Assembly: GCF_010435915.1 (NCBI RefSeq)
Contig: NZ_JAAFZH010000009.1
Coordinates: 186,001 to 250,000, forward strand
Reading direction: 5' to 3'
From: Spirosoma terrae
GTDB lineage: Bacteria; Bacteroidota; Bacteroidia; Cytophagales; Spirosomataceae
DNA: 64,000 nucleotides
Part shown: positions 43,015-54,400 of the stretch, piece by piece
Position numbering within the stretch: the stretch's first letter is position 1
Layout of the letters: each line of letters begins with the position of its first letter
Notes under the pieces: generated by a model
What the model was told of the DNA's origin: nothing
The model's input: the letters and a program-made list of their open reading frames with translations, nothing else
Databases searched by the model: none
Translations under genes and position numbers: made by a program

Positions 43015-43734
43015 ATGAAACAGCTATCCTATTGGGCGAATCGCCATAGATATTTGGCAATAGCCTCAATTATTTTATTGGAATTTTTGAAAGGGTGGAT
43101 CGGCTTCCGAATTGGTAGCCGTTTTTGGCCTCCTTTGCCGGGTATAGCTATTGAATTAATCGTTACGGTGCTGGTAATCGCAGTTCTATGTATCGAAAGA
43201 AATTACAGAAATCGATTAGCAACGCTTGTTTTACCGAAAGCGGAACAGTACGTACTACGAACTCGTACAGCATTTTTTTTATTGACAGCCAGTTTACTGT
43301 TGTCCATGCTATTGGGGAATCGTTTCCAATACGTGGCTGACCCTCAAGATACGAGTTCATTAGCCTGGGCTAGTACTCGTCGATCTTCCGAAACCGGTGG
43401 AAGCGCAACCAGTCAGTCCGAAACAGCCCCGAATGATATCCAGAAAACAAGACCACTTACTCGTCAGGAACTGCGCCACGAACGTAAACTGGCTCACCAG
43501 AATCATAAACACCGTCCAGCCCACGAAAAAACAGTTCCTTATCTGCTGCTTTTCCTGGCTGGATTAGTCCTGGCCTGGCTGGGTTCGGCCCTGGTTTGCC
43601 GCTTAGTCTGTGCGAATCAGGGGGTAGCCGCCGTTCTGGTTGGTTTGGTAGCCTTAGGCGCATTAGGCGGAGGTATCTATTTTCTCGTAAAAGCCCTTCG
43701 GCGCAATGCACCCAGGCGTTCAGTTACCAATTAA
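43015..43734 (+). CDS. Membrane protein with basic central loop, unknown function
   Basis: 239 residues. Four membrane segments in two pairs (about 12-30, 42-62; and 85-102; 173-194 with 200-222) surround a hydrophilic middle part that is His/Arg/Lys-rich (RQELRHERKLAHQNHKHR). That loop could face the cytoplasm and bind acidic partners or metals. The C-terminus is basic (RRNAPRRSVTN). No family recognised. Separate promoter assumed because of the long upstream spacer. Confidence 0.65.
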   Translation: MKQLSYWANRHRYLAIASIILLEFLKGWIGFRIGSRFWPPLPGIAIELIVTVLVIAVLCIERNYRNRLATLVLPKAEQYVLRTRTAFFLLTASLLLSMLLGNRFQYVADPQDTSSLAWASTRRSSETGGSATSQSETAPNDIQKTRPLTRQELRHERKLAHQNHKHRPAHEKTVPYLLLFLAGLVLAWLGSALVCRLVCANQGVAAVLVGLVALGALGGGIYFLVKALRRNAPRRSVTN

Positions 43735-43845
43735 AAGCATCTAAATACTGTTCAACGCTACGTAGTGAACATATTGGGTTGGATACGGTTTTACAGATTT
43801 ATGCGTTGAAACGGCAGTAGTCTTGTGCCGTTGCCCCTATTTCCA

Positions 43846-46194
43846 ATGCTGAATCGCTTTTTCTTACTAGTCGCTTTCTGCTTACAGCTGCCAGCTGCTT
43901 TCTGCCAATCTGTTGATCGCTATACTATCATACCTAAACCGACCCAACTAGATCCGCGAGCGGGTGAATTCATTATTAGCCAAGCTACCACGATTATGGC
44001 ACCGATTGGGCAGGGCGATCTAAAAGCGGTAGTCGATACGTTCGTCCATCATATTAACCGTAGTACGGGTCTGACGATTGCGGTCAAAAATACCAACAAG
44101 GTTGCCCTCACCGGAAATCTCATTGAGTTTAGTCCCTTATCAGATTCAACGCTTGGGGCAGAAGGGTACCGAATCGACGTAACGGATAAAGTGGTGACCA
44201 TTGAAGCGAACACACCCAACGGTTTTTTCTACGCGACTCAAACACTATATCAGTTATTGCCTCCCACCGTTCTGGCGCATCGTTTTATTGTTCCGGCTAC
44301 GAACCTTACTACGTTGGCCATTCCGGCTTGCCATATCACCGACATACCTCGCTACGGGTACCGGGGTATGCATCTGGACGTAAGCCGACACTTTTTCCCG
44401 GTGTCTTACATCAAAAAATACCTTGATGTGATGGCGCTCCACAAGTTCAACACCTTTCACTGGCATTTGACCGACGATCAGGGGTGGCGTATCGAAATCA
44501 AGAAATACCCCAAACTGACTCAGGTTGGTTCAAAACGGCGGGAAACGATAGTTGGCCACTACGATGACTATGATCCGCAGGTATTTGACGGAAAACCATA
44601 CGGTGGATTTTATACCCAGGACGACGTACGGGAAGTGATTCGGTATGCGGCCACAAAACACATCAACGTAGTACCGGAAATTGAACTACCTGGTCATGCG
44701 CTGGCGGCTCTGGCTGCCTATCCTGAATTAGCCTGCTCACCCGGCCCCTATCAGGTCGCCACCAAATGGGGTGTTTTTAACGACGTATTTTGCCCAACCG
44801 AAAAAACATTCTCGTTTCTACAGGATGTCCTCACCGAAATCATTGATCTGTTTCCCAGTAAATATATCCATATTGGTGGCGACGAATGTCCTAAAACCGT
44901 ATGGCGGCAAAGCACATTTTGCCAGCAACTCATCAAGCGGGAAAAGTTGAAGAACGAGAGTAGCTTGCAAAGCTATTTCATCAAACGTATCGACAAATTC
45001 GTTACGTCGAAAGGCCGCCGGATAATCGGCTGGGACGAAATTCTGGAGGGGGGACTTTCGCCCAACGCCACTGTCATGAGCTGGCGAGGCATCAAAGGCG
45101 GTGTTCAGGCCGCCCGACAGCGCCACGATGTGATCATGACACCTGGTACGTTCTGCTATCTGGACCATTACCAGGGCGATCCAGCTCAGGAACCTACCGC
45201 TTTTGGCGGCTCGCTCCCATTAGATAAGGTCTACTCCTATAATCCAACACCCGTTGAGTTAAATGCAACGGAAGCAACGCATATTCTGGGCGTACAGGCT
45301 AATATCTGGACCGAGTACATTGATACGCACGACCAGCTCGAATATATGCTCTGGCCTCGTGCAGCGGCTCTGGCCGAAGTTGGCTGGACGTCTCTGTCGC
45401 TGAAAAACTATGATGATTTTACCCGACGGCTGTCTACTCATTTCGAACGTCTGAATGCGTTGAATGTCAACTATGCCCGAACGTTGTATGATGCTGCCTT
45501 TACCAGTCAGCCAACAACTGATGGCAAAATCCAGGTGAGTTTGTCGGCCAGCAAACAGGTGCCAATCATTCGTTATACAACCGATGGTGGCATTCCCTCC
45601 GGTGAGTCAGCCCAATACACTCAACCCATTGTTCTGGAGAAGTCGACCACGATCCGAACGGCTTCCTTCCTGAATAGTAAGCCCTTGAGTCAGCTCGGTA
45701 AGATCAGGAAAGAGTACCTGATTTCGAAGGCAACAGGCAAATCCTACACACTCCTCAATCCTCCTTCATCGGGACGGCCTGACAAAAATTACAGTCTCAC
45801 CGATGGCGTCGTAGGCGGTATGGGCGGTTATGAAGTAGCGGGCGTCGTTGCTTTTGCCAATGATATAAACGCCGTTATTGACCTTGGCCAGCCGCAATCG
45901 GTAGAAACGGTTCGAATTGGTTTTCTGAAGTATACCGCTCGTAATATATGCCTTCCAAAACAGGTAGACATTTCTGTTTCGGACGATGGCAAGACGTTCA
46001 GGCCAGCCTTATCGGCTAAAACAAACGCGGCAGAAGGCGGCAAACGTGGATTCGTGCGCTTACCATTTAGTTTTGAGCCAACCACCGCCCGTTACGTGCG
46101 TATCATTGCCCGAAACGTAGGCCGTGTGCCCGCCGGACTACGTAATCCGGGCAAGGCAGCTCAACTTATGGTCGACGAAATCGAAATTCGGTAG
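43846..46194 (+). CDS. GH20 beta-N-acetylhexosaminidase, exported
   Basis: 782 residues from ATG 43846, giving the signal peptide MLNRFFLLVAFCLQLPAAFC; a GTG at 43825 is open in frame but adds nothing. Order: GH20b N-terminal domain (about 25-150), catalytic barrel (about 165-510) with HFHWHL-type FHWHLTDDQGWRIEIKKYP and the Asp346-Glu347 pair in IHIGGDECPKTVW that runs substrate-assisted catalysis, then a chitobiase-type beta domain and a C-terminal F5/8-type carbohydrate-binding domain (about 655-780). Cleaves terminal GlcNAc or GalNAc from glycans, chitooligomers or muropeptides. Followed by a two-component pair that may respond to its products. Confidence 0.95.
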   Translation: MLNRFFLLVAFCLQLPAAFCQSVDRYTIIPKPTQLDPRAGEFIISQATTIMAPIGQGDLKAVVDTFVHHINRSTGLTIAVKNTNKVALTGNLIEFSPLSDSTLGAEGYRIDVTDKVVTIEANTPNGFFYATQTLYQLLPPTVLAHRFIVPATNLTTLAIPACHITDIPRYGYRGMHLDVSRHFFPVSYIKKYLDVMALHKFNTFHWHLTDDQGWRIEIKKYPKLTQVGSKRRETIVGHYDDYDPQVFDGKPYGGFYTQDDVREVIRYAATKHINVVPEIELPGHALAALAAYPELACSPGPYQVATKWGVFNDVFCPTEKTFSFLQDVLTEIIDLFPSKYIHIGGDECPKTVWRQSTFCQQLIKREKLKNESSLQSYFIKRIDKFVTSKGRRIIGWDEILEGGLSPNATVMSWRGIKGGVQAARQRHDVIMTPGTFCYLDHYQGDPAQEPTAFGGSLPLDKVYSYNPTPVELNATEATHILGVQANIWTEYIDTHDQLEYMLWPRAAALAEVGWTSLSLKNYDDFTRRLSTHFERLNALNVNYARTLYDAAFTSQPTTDGKIQVSLSASKQVPIIRYTTDGGIPSGESAQYTQPIVLEKSTTIRTASFLNSKPLSQLGKIRKEYLISKATGKSYTLLNPPSSGRPDKNYSLTDGVVGGMGGYEVAGVVAFANDINAVIDLGQPQSVETVRIGFLKYTARNICLPKQVDISVSDDGKTFRPALSAKTNAAEGGKRGFVRLPFSFEPTTARYVRIIARNVGRVPAGLRNPGKAAQLMVDEIEIR

Positions 46195-46312
46195 AACGAT
46201 CCAGTCGGCCAGAATCGCTGTTCACCAGTCTATACTACCGCTTGACGCACCATTGCCTTTTTTTCGGGCAAAATTGATCCATAATTCAACGTCATATATT
46301 TTGTGTGGAATT

Positions 46313-47077
46313 ATGGACATCCTTATTGTTGAAGACGAATACCTGGCCGTTCAAAAGCTAACCAAGCTGCTCAATACCAGCCCAACACCAACTACCATTG
46401 TTGGAGTAACCGATGGTATTGAATCGACTGTAGAGTGGCTATCGGCGCATCCGTCGCCGGATTTGATTCTGATGGATATCGAACTGGCAGACGGTCAGAG
46501 CTTTGAGATCTTCAATCAGGTTTCTATCCGCTGCCCGGTCATTTTTACTACGTCATACGACGAATCGGCAATCAAGTCCTTCCGGGGAAGCAGTCTGGAT
46601 TATTTGCTTAAACCCATCAAACGAGACGAATTAGAACAAGCGCTGAGTAAGTTTGACCAGGTCACGAAGGGTTCGGTAAGCGCTTCAGATATCGATGATT
46701 TACTGATGGATCTAAAAAAACAGACGCAGCAACGCGAGTTCAAACACCAGTTTCTAGTACGCTACGAGCAACAGTTGATTCCCGTTTATACGTCCGAAAT
46801 TGCCTATTTCTTCACCACTGAAGACAATACGTTCATACGTACCACTCAGCAATCAAGCTACATTGTCGATTATTCGCTGAATGATGTGGAAAGGCTGGTA
46901 GACCCAACCCGTTTTTTTCGGATCAACAACCAGTTATTGATTGAAGCGAAAGCCGTTGTTCAAACCCATTATTCCTTGAATGGCCAGCTAAAAGTATCGT
47001 TGAGCCCTGATCCGGGCTACGATGTGCTGATCAATCGAGAGCGCACAAACGAGTTTAATCAATGGCTGATCAGATGA
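46313..47077 (+). CDS. LytTR-family response regulator
   Basis: 254 residues from ATG 46313 (MDILIVEDEYLAVQKLTKLL). The frame is open upstream through the end of the GH20 gene in another frame, but no receiver sequence lies there. The receiver has its acidic pair in VEDE, phospho-Asp55 in LILMDIELAD and Lys in DYLLKPIKRDE. The LytTR domain (about 155-252) reads FLVRYEQQLIPVYTSEIAYF then DPTRFFRINNQLLIEAKAV. The sensor kinase gene starts one base after the stop codon, so the two are translationally coupled. Confidence 0.93.
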   Translation: MDILIVEDEYLAVQKLTKLLNTSPTPTTIVGVTDGIESTVEWLSAHPSPDLILMDIELADGQSFEIFNQVSIRCPVIFTTSYDESAIKSFRGSSLDYLLKPIKRDELEQALSKFDQVTKGSVSASDIDDLLMDLKKQTQQREFKHQFLVRYEQQLIPVYTSEIAYFFTTEDNTFIRTTQQSSYIVDYSLNDVERLVDPTRFFRINNQLLIEAKAVVQTHYSLNGQLKVSLSPDPGYDVLINRERTNEFNQWLIR

Positions 47078-47078
47078 T

Positions 47079-48137
47079 ATGCAAACAGTCAACGATAAAT
47101 GGATGCGTATTATCGGTGTTCCCTTGCTGGCACTGACTGGTCAATGGATGATGTACGGTTACGTCAACGTAGCGTATCCCGACGACTGGCGCATTCCTTT
47201 CTTTTTTATCGTGGGCGCTGTATTGGTCTGGGAAATCAATCGGCAAGGTATTATTCTGTCGAGACGCCGATTTCCTGACCTGGCCCAAACGCGCCAACGC
47301 ATATTATATCAGCTTATCTGGTTCTTCATTTTTTGCAGCATCATTCGGGTTACGCAAACATTCATTTATCACCTGATCGGCCTATGGCCAAGCGAAGACT
47401 ACCTGCTCTTTAAACCCTACTTTTTCAATACGTTTGTTTCGGTTGTAGGAACCATTCAACTGGCTGCCTATTACGAGGGAGTTTACTTGTATCAGCGCTG
47501 GAAAGTATCCTATACGGAAACGCAGGAGCTCAAAAAAGTCAATCTGCAAAGTCAACTCGACTCTCTGAAATCGCAGATTAATCCGCATTTCCTGTTCAAT
47601 AATCTCAACTCACTATCGTCGCTTATTTCCAGCGATGCCGAACAGGCCGAACGTTTCCTTGACGAACTATCGGCCGTGTACCGCTATTTGCTCCAGCAAA
47701 ATAACCGCGACCTCTGCCCACTTACGGACGAGATGACGTTCATTAAGGCGTATTTTCATCTGCTTAAAACGCGCTATGGCGACGGTATTTTTCTGGAAAG
47801 CGCCGTTGAACCTCAATACATGCGCTATCTGATTCCTCCCCTAACGCTACAACTCCTTTTCGAAAACGCGATCAAACATAATGTTATCGCTGTCAGACGA
47901 CCGCTAACCATTAGGCTGTATACAAAAGATGGACGTCTGCATGTCGAAAATAACATCCAGAAAAAGAAGCTAACTGTTCAGTCTAATCAGATTGGCCTAC
48001 GTAACATTATTATGAAATATCAGCTCCTTGATCATCCATCGGTAATTATTCATAACGACGATCAAAGGTTTCTGGTCAGTATGCCACTAATATCCCCCAA
48101 AGTGGACGTAGTATCGGCGTCAAACGAACAAAATTGA
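47079..48137 (+). CDS. LytS-type sensor histidine kinase
   Basis: 352 residues. Four membrane segments (about 10-27, 38-57, 75-97 and 118-138) form the sensor part. The His_kinase domain shows QLDSLKSQINPHFLFNNLNS with the phospho-accepting His in NPHFLFNN, and LLFENAIKHN as the N-box; the C-terminal ATPase part is short, as usual for this class. Partner of the preceding LytTR regulator. The signal is unknown. Position after the GH20 gene suggests glycan or cell-wall cues. Confidence 0.93.
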   Translation: MQTVNDKWMRIIGVPLLALTGQWMMYGYVNVAYPDDWRIPFFFIVGAVLVWEINRQGIILSRRRFPDLAQTRQRILYQLIWFFIFCSIIRVTQTFIYHLIGLWPSEDYLLFKPYFFNTFVSVVGTIQLAAYYEGVYLYQRWKVSYTETQELKKVNLQSQLDSLKSQINPHFLFNNLNSLSSLISSDAEQAERFLDELSAVYRYLLQQNNRDLCPLTDEMTFIKAYFHLLKTRYGDGIFLESAVEPQYMRYLIPPLTLQLLFENAIKHNVIAVRRPLTIRLYTKDGRLHVENNIQKKKLTVQSNQIGLRNIIMKYQLLDHPSVIIHNDDQRFLVSMPLISPKVDVVSASNEQN

Positions 48138-48285
48138 TTTCTTCCCCCTGCGACTGCCAGCAAAATAAATTCTGACGATTGGCCATGTATCAGAATTTTT
48201 AGCAAGCTGCTGGTATGGTTTTAACCCCAAAGGTTTGTTTTTTTGCAGAACGACCTGCTTATTGTAGGCCTTATTCTTCTTCTTC

Positions 48286-49761
48286 ATGTCAGAAAACCTA
48301 ACCAATTCCACTTCATCTGTCGATCTGGCGACTGAGCCTACTGACTTTAAACGCTCTCTGAGCCTACTCGATTCAACACTTATTGTGTCAGGTTCGATGA
48401 TTGGCTCCGGCGTATTCATCGTAACAGCCGATATGGCCCGAAACCTCGGTTCTTCGGGCTGGCTACTGATGCTCTGGGTACTTACGGGCGTGCTTACCGT
48501 AGCGGCAGCGCTCAGCTATGGCGAGCTGGCCGGTATGATGCCCAAAGCCGGTGGTCAGTACATCTACATCCAACGTGCTTACGGAAAACTGACCGGATTC
48601 GTTTACGGCTGGACTGTTTTCACGGTTATTCAAACCGGAACCATTGCTGCTGTCGCGGTAGCTTTTACGAAATACACGGCGGTGTTTGTCCCGGCCTTAA
48701 GTCCATCAAACGTGCTCTTCTCACTCGGCCCTATCGATATTTCGGCAGGGTCTTTGTTTGCCATTGCCAGCCTGATCCTGCTGACCTGGCTCAATAGCCG
48801 GGGCGTTCAAAGCGGCAAACTCATTCAGAATGTTTTCACATCGGCCAAACTCATTGCCTTGCTCGGCTTAATTGTCATCGGTATTACGGTAGGATTAAGC
48901 AGTGGACTGCTGTCGACCAACCTGACCAATGCCTGGGAAGCCACCAGTACCTCGGCAACCGGCGACATCGTTCCCCTGGCGGGTATGGCGCTGATACTGG
49001 CTTTCGGTACGTCGATGGTTGGGTCACTATTCTCCGCCGATGCCTGGAATAACGTTACGTTCATTGCGGGCGAAATCAAAAACCCCCGTCGGAATATTCC
49101 CTTAGCCTTGTTCTTTGGTACGCTGATCGTAACCACGATCTATTTTCTGGCCAACGTTTCCTACCTCTCATTACTACCCCTGAAAGGTTCTCCAACAGCT
49201 ACCGACATCATCGGTCGTGGTATTCAGTTTGCCGATGCCGATCGGGTAGCCACGGCGGCTGTTGAAACGCTGTTCGGCAACGTAGCCGTGGCTATTATGG
49301 CCGCTCTGATTATGGTGTCGACGTTTGGCTGTAATAACGGATTGATTCTGGCTGGCGCCCGGCTTTATTACGCGATGGCCAAAGATGGCTTATTTCTGAA
49401 GCAGGCTTCTCACCTCAATGAGAATGCAGTTCCGGGTCGGGCTTTATGGCTGCAATGCATCTGGGCGTCGCTCCTTTGTTTGTCAGGAAAATACGGCGAT
49501 TTGCTCGATTACTGCACGTTTGCGTCGCTGTTGTTTTATATCGTTACCATTGCTGGCCTTTTCCGTCTACGTCGTACGGAGCCAAATACCGAGCGTCCTT
49601 ATCGCGCTTTCGGCTATCCGCTTGTACCTGCTCTGTACATCGTTGCGGGTTTAACCATTTGCGCGATTCTGCTCTACACCAAAACCTTCAACACCGGTAT
49701 GGGCCTGCTGATTGCGGGTCTGGGCATTCCAGTCTACTACCTATCAACGCGGAAGAAGTAA
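48286..49761 (+). CDS. APC-family amino acid permease
   Basis: 491 residues with about twelve membrane helices. Helix 1 carries LIVSGSMIGSGVFIVTADMA, the GSG substrate-binding turn of the APC superfamily, and helix 6 GTSMVGSLFSADAWNNVTFI. The C-terminal region (PNTERPYRAFGYPLVPALYI) resembles the LAT and YfnA-type transporters. It would import or exchange amino acids; specificity cannot be read. Spaced 148 bp from the kinase gene. Confidence 0.92.
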   Translation: MSENLTNSTSSVDLATEPTDFKRSLSLLDSTLIVSGSMIGSGVFIVTADMARNLGSSGWLLMLWVLTGVLTVAAALSYGELAGMMPKAGGQYIYIQRAYGKLTGFVYGWTVFTVIQTGTIAAVAVAFTKYTAVFVPALSPSNVLFSLGPIDISAGSLFAIASLILLTWLNSRGVQSGKLIQNVFTSAKLIALLGLIVIGITVGLSSGLLSTNLTNAWEATSTSATGDIVPLAGMALILAFGTSMVGSLFSADAWNNVTFIAGEIKNPRRNIPLALFFGTLIVTTIYFLANVSYLSLLPLKGSPTATDIIGRGIQFADADRVATAAVETLFGNVAVAIMAALIMVSTFGCNNGLILAGARLYYAMAKDGLFLKQASHLNENAVPGRALWLQCIWASLLCLSGKYGDLLDYCTFASLLFYIVTIAGLFRLRRTEPNTERPYRAFGYPLVPALYIVAGLTICAILLYTKTFNTGMGLLIAGLGIPVYYLSTRKK

Positions 49762-49762
49762 G

Positions 49763-49828
49763 GTTTATAGTTTATAGTGGCTGACGCGTCAGTAGTTCTG
49801 TTGCGCCAGCCAACTATAAACTATAAAC
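49763..49828. repeat. Inverted repeat between convergent permease and SusD genes
   Basis: GTTTATAGTTTATAGTGGCTG near 49763 pairs with its complement ending at 49828, followed by another ACTATAAAC copy. Built of short repeating units like the atpA-atpG element. It lies where both convergent transcripts end, so it may act as a terminator. Confidence 0.6.
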
Positions 49829-49843
49829 TGAAAAACTATAAAC

Positions 49844-51379
49844 TTAATACCCCGGATTCTGATACATACCGGTTGGGTTCAATTTAAATTCATTGAACGG
49901 AATCGGGTAGTAGTAATCCTTTGGGCCGACATTGGAAAGCTGGGCGGAACCAAAATCTGCCTGGCTTTTTGTTTTAAAATACGCGACCAATTCGTCGGCG
50001 GTAAAGAAACGTAGCAAATCGAACCAACGCTGATTTTCGAATGCCAGCTCAGTACGTCGTTCGTGAAGAATGGCCAGCTTCAGCGTTGGGTATTTAGCGC
50101 TATAGACAGAATTGACTTTCGCTACGGTATAGAGCGGCAATTTGGCCCGCTCACGCACCTGATCCAGAAAACTAATGGCAGCAGCTTCGTCGCCAAGGTA
50201 CATGTTTACCTCAGCCAGCATCAATATGACATCGGCGTAGCGAATCAGCAACCAATCGTTTCCGCCGTAGCCGTTCGTGCCAGCCGCTGAACTGGCATCC
50301 CGATACTTGGTAATGAAATAGTCTTTTACAACGGCCGCATTGGCGTACTTAATCGAGAAATCTTTCCGAACATCGCCTTCTTCGTAGTCTTTCACCAGGT
50401 CGGGCGTTACGTTACCGCCAACCCCGGTTGTGGCTCTCAGCGAGTTAATTGTTTCGCCCTGCGCCTGGTTATTAGCCGCAATACTCGAAGAGTAATTGAT
50501 ATCGCCCTGCCGATACACAATCTGGAAAATGGCTTCAGGGTTCGTCGTTTTCTTGGCTACATCAAACACATCGGTGTACGGGATTTCTTTGAGCGTACCG
50601 AACGGGCGTTTGTTGTAGGCATTCATCAAATACGTTTTTGCCTGATTCAGATTCGCAGCCCGATTCGCCTGATCCAACGTAGTGGCCATGGTCAGATACA
50701 CCTGCCCCAGCAAGGCATTACCAGCTACTTTCGACACCCGACCCTTATCGGCAGCCACCCGACTATCGGGGAGCGAGCTATTGACTACGTCGGTCAAATC
50801 CGCTACGATCTGTGCATAGACCTTCTCCTTCTTTTCACGGAATGTATTGGTAGCCACCTCATCAGCAGAGGTCAGTGGCTTGATCACCAGCGGCACATCG
50901 CCCCACTTACGCACCAGATGGAAGTACGTTAAGGCGCGGATAAATTTAGCTTCGGCCTGGTATTGTGCTTTGGTAGCATCGTTCGTATACGTAACGCTTT
51001 CAGAACCGGCCAACACGCTATTCGCCCGCGTAATAATCTGGTAAAGAGCTGTCCAGTGCGTTTGCAGATACGAGTTGCTGGGCAGCAGCGAGAAATCGTT
51101 AAACTGAAACGGCTCGCCCGCATTCGACTGGTTGTCGTTACGTCCGGTATTATCCGACCGTTCTTCGGAATAGAGGCCGCTACCTTCTGCGATACCGCTG
51201 TTGTTACGTAGCGCATTATAAACGCCATTCAGCGCCAACAGTACGTCGTTTTCACTCTTATAATAGTCGACGGTGGCAACCGCGTTTGGATTGGTTTCGA
51301 CCAGGAAATCCTGACTGCATGAGCCCAGCAACAGCAGGCCCAGCACCGGAATGAATCGAAGTGTTGATTTATAATTCAT
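49844..51379 (-). CDS. SusD/RagB-family outer membrane lipoprotein
   Basis: Surface glycan-binding lid of a SusCD transporter. 511 residues; FIPVLGLLLLGSCSQDF is a lipoprotein signal. TPR-rich helical SusD fold: QAEAKFIRALTYFHLVRKWG, VPLVIKPLTSADEV, KVAGNALLGQVYLTMA, then WLLIRYADVILMLAEVNMYL and the C-terminal ILHERRTELAFENQRWFDLL. Lies 21 bp downstream of its SusC partner. Substrate unknown. Confidence 0.95.
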   Translation of the reverse strand: MNYKSTLRFIPVLGLLLLGSCSQDFLVETNPNAVATVDYYKSENDVLLALNGVYNALRNNSGIAEGSGLYSEERSDNTGRNDNQSNAGEPFQFNDFSLLPSNSYLQTHWTALYQIITRANSVLAGSESVTYTNDATKAQYQAEAKFIRALTYFHLVRKWGDVPLVIKPLTSADEVATNTFREKKEKVYAQIVADLTDVVNSSLPDSRVAADKGRVSKVAGNALLGQVYLTMATTLDQANRAANLNQAKTYLMNAYNKRPFGTLKEIPYTDVFDVAKKTTNPEAIFQIVYRQGDINYSSSIAANNQAQGETINSLRATTGVGGNVTPDLVKDYEEGDVRKDFSIKYANAAVVKDYFITKYRDASSAAGTNGYGGNDWLLIRYADVILMLAEVNMYLGDEAAAISFLDQVRERAKLPLYTVAKVNSVYSAKYPTLKLAILHERRTELAFENQRWFDLLRFFTADELVAYFKTKSQADFGSAQLSNVGPKDYYYPIPFNEFKLNPTGMYQNPGY

Positions 51380-51400
51380 GAGTATACGATCTGCGTCTGA

Positions 51401-54400
51401 TTAAAAAGTAATTTTTGCGCCAACGTTGTAGCCTCGTGCCAACGGATATTTACCATAATCGACACCGGGCGTCAGGTTCGCGCCGTTGTTGTAATCCACT
51501 TCGGGATTGTAGCCTTTATACTTGGTGATGGTAAAGGCATTGTTAACGTTCACGTACAGACGTAGTCCACTAACCCGCGCCTTGCTGACGAGGGCAGTTG
51601 GCAGGTTGTAACCCAGCGTAATATTGGCGCACCGGAGGTAAGAGCCATCCTGCAGATAGAATGTCGACAGACGGGTGCTGTTGCTTTGCGTACCACCGCG
51701 CGCTGCCCGATACACCTGACCATTGCCGGGCTGTTCTTCGGAACGGTACCGATCTTTCACGATAGAATATTGGTTGCCAGACCCTTCCATATTGAACAGG
51801 TAATAATCCTGTCCATCGAGCACCTGATTACCGTAGCTGCCATTGAAGCCAATATTGGCATCGAAATCTTTATACGTAGCGTTTACCGAGAAGCCATACG
51901 TCAGCTTCGGATAAGGCGATCCAATCACCTGCTTATCCGCATCGTTCACAACGCCATCGCCATTTACATCCTGAAAAATCAGATCACCCGGCCGGAGCGG
52001 GTTCGTCGAAGCCGTAGAGCGAGCCGGTCCTTTCAGGACGTAGCCAGCCGGAAACGATTGCGTAGCAGCATTGTAAACCGCATTGTCGGCCGCCAGATTA
52101 TCAACATCTTTCTGACGAACCATACCGATCACCTTGAAACCGTAGAACGATCCAACAGGCTGTCCTTCCTGCGTTACGTGCGTAATGTAAGACCGCTCAG
52201 CTCCCGCCGACAGAATCATGTTTGCCCCACCCATGTCCAGCACTTTGTTTCGGTTTATGGATATATTTCCGCTCAGATTCAGCTTGAAATCCTGCGTCGA
52301 AATAGCACGTCCATCGATCTGTAATTCAACACCCTGGTTGCGAATTCGGGAGTTACGTAGGTTGGTCAGAATGCTTGTCGCACCCGAAATAGCCGAAATT
52401 GGCTGGTTGAAAAGCAGATTATACGAATCACTCAGGTAGCCATTGGCAATCAACAGCAATCGGTTATTGAACAGCCCAACGTCCAGGCCAAGGTTAAACT
52501 GCGAGGTCGATTCCCAGCCCAGTCGCTGATCTTTGATGGGACCAGGAAAGAAAGCCGTCTGGATGGTTCCAGCACCAAATACGGCTCCCGTTGGGCTAGC
52601 CATCGTTTGCAGATAGTTGTAGTTACCGACGTTATAGTTACCCGTAAGTCCCCAGCTGGCCCGCAGTTTAAGCGTCGACGCAGCACCCAGCCAGTTGTTA
52701 TAGAAGGGTTCGTTGGAGATGGTCCAGCCCGCCGATAACGACGGAAAATTACCCCAGCGGTTGAGTGGCCCAAAGCGCGATGACCCATCTGTACGGAAGG
52801 CAGCCGTCAAATAATAGCGCTCATCGTAGTTGTATTCGGCCCGCGCCAGATACGACAACAGTGTTTCTTCCAGCTTGCCGGTCCCCGTGAAGCCCGCACT
52901 ACTGGTGGCACTGCTCTGATAGAAATTGGTTGGATCGGCCCCTTTAGCCGTAATTTCCTGAACGGCGTCATTCTGGAATCCCTGAGCCGATACGCTGATC
53001 TGATCCAGATTCGTTTTCTGCGCCGTATAGCCGACCAACCCATTCACTCTATGCCGACCAAACTGCTTCGTATACATCGCCGTAAACTCGGCCAGTAGGT
53101 TTTGCGTCGTAACGCTCAACGCCGTAGCCGTAGCAGCCGCAATGGCCTGTGGTGAATAAGGCGGATTATTGCCACTGCTTAAGCTGGTAGGCAGGTAGTA
53201 TTCATACTTTTCGTTGAACGTCTGCAAGCCCAGATTCGCTTTGGCAACCAGCCCTGGAATGATCTCGTAACTCGCCGTGCCGTTATACGTACCCCGCAAT
53301 CCTTTCCGAGTAATGTTGGTTTCCATAGCCAGTGCTACCGGATTTTCGATGGTCTGGTAGCCATAGGCCGACTGCTGGGCAGCCATTTCGTTTTTCACCA
53401 GATTCCCATTGTCGTCACGCGCCCGGAACGTAGGCGCATAGATCAAGGCACCCAGAATTGGTCCCTGGTTGAAACGCCCTTCCTGCACCTCCCGGCTGTT
53501 GGTCGACGTAACGAACATGCTGGCCCCTACTTTGAATTTCTTACTGATATCGCCGTCGATGTTAGCGCGGAAGTTTAGCCGATCCTGCTTGGTCGACACA
53601 ATAATTCCCTGCTGATTCTGATAGCCTCCGCTAATCAGGTAGCGAACACCATTATTGCCGCCCGAAAACGTAAGATTATGGCGACTAACCGGCGCATTCC
53701 GGTATAACTCATCCTGCCAGTCGGTATTGTATTTGGGCGTAATCAACCGCTGATTGGCAAAATCATAAAACTCTGTTGGAATACTAACGGCACTGGCATT
53801 ACCAACCTTGGCGATCCGCGTAGCGTTATCATCAGAAAACATAGCATCGGTCCACGGCTTGCCACTGTTCTGGACCAGATCACGATACGTATTGTTACGT
53901 CCATCGATCATCAGCTGAGCAAACTCACTGGAATTAAGAAGCTTAACTTTCTTCGCCAGCTGATTAACGCCATACTGGTATTCGTACTCGAACTTGCCTT
54001 TACCATCCTTACCGCGTTTGGTCGTGATCAGCACAACGCCCCCCGATGCCCGTGAGCCATAGATAGCTGCCGAAGCCGCATCTTTCAGAATATCAATACT
54101 TTCAATATCGTTTGGGTTGATAAAAACATCATTCCCGGCAGGGAATCCATCGATCACATACAGCGGGTCCGAACTGGCATTGATCGAACCAATACCCCGC
54201 ACCCGAATTTTAGTACTGACATAAGGCGCACCGCTCACCTGCGACACCTGTACCCCTGCCAGCTTGCCCACCAGCGCCTGTCCAACCGTTGGTGCCGTTA
54301 CGTTCAGCTCGCGGGCTTTTACGTTAGCAATGGCACCAGTTACGTCGCTTTTGCGTAAGGTTTGATAACCAACCGCCACCACTTCGCTCAACTGATTCAC

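Noticed and set aside
48120..48419. 99-residue minus-strand frame over the start of the permease gene
   Set aside because: Antisense to a clear APC permease and its leader; composition reflects the other strand.
51686..52439. Long plus-strand frames (up to 212 residues) inside the SusC gene
   Set aside because: They are complementary-frame shadows of a confident TonB-dependent transporter.
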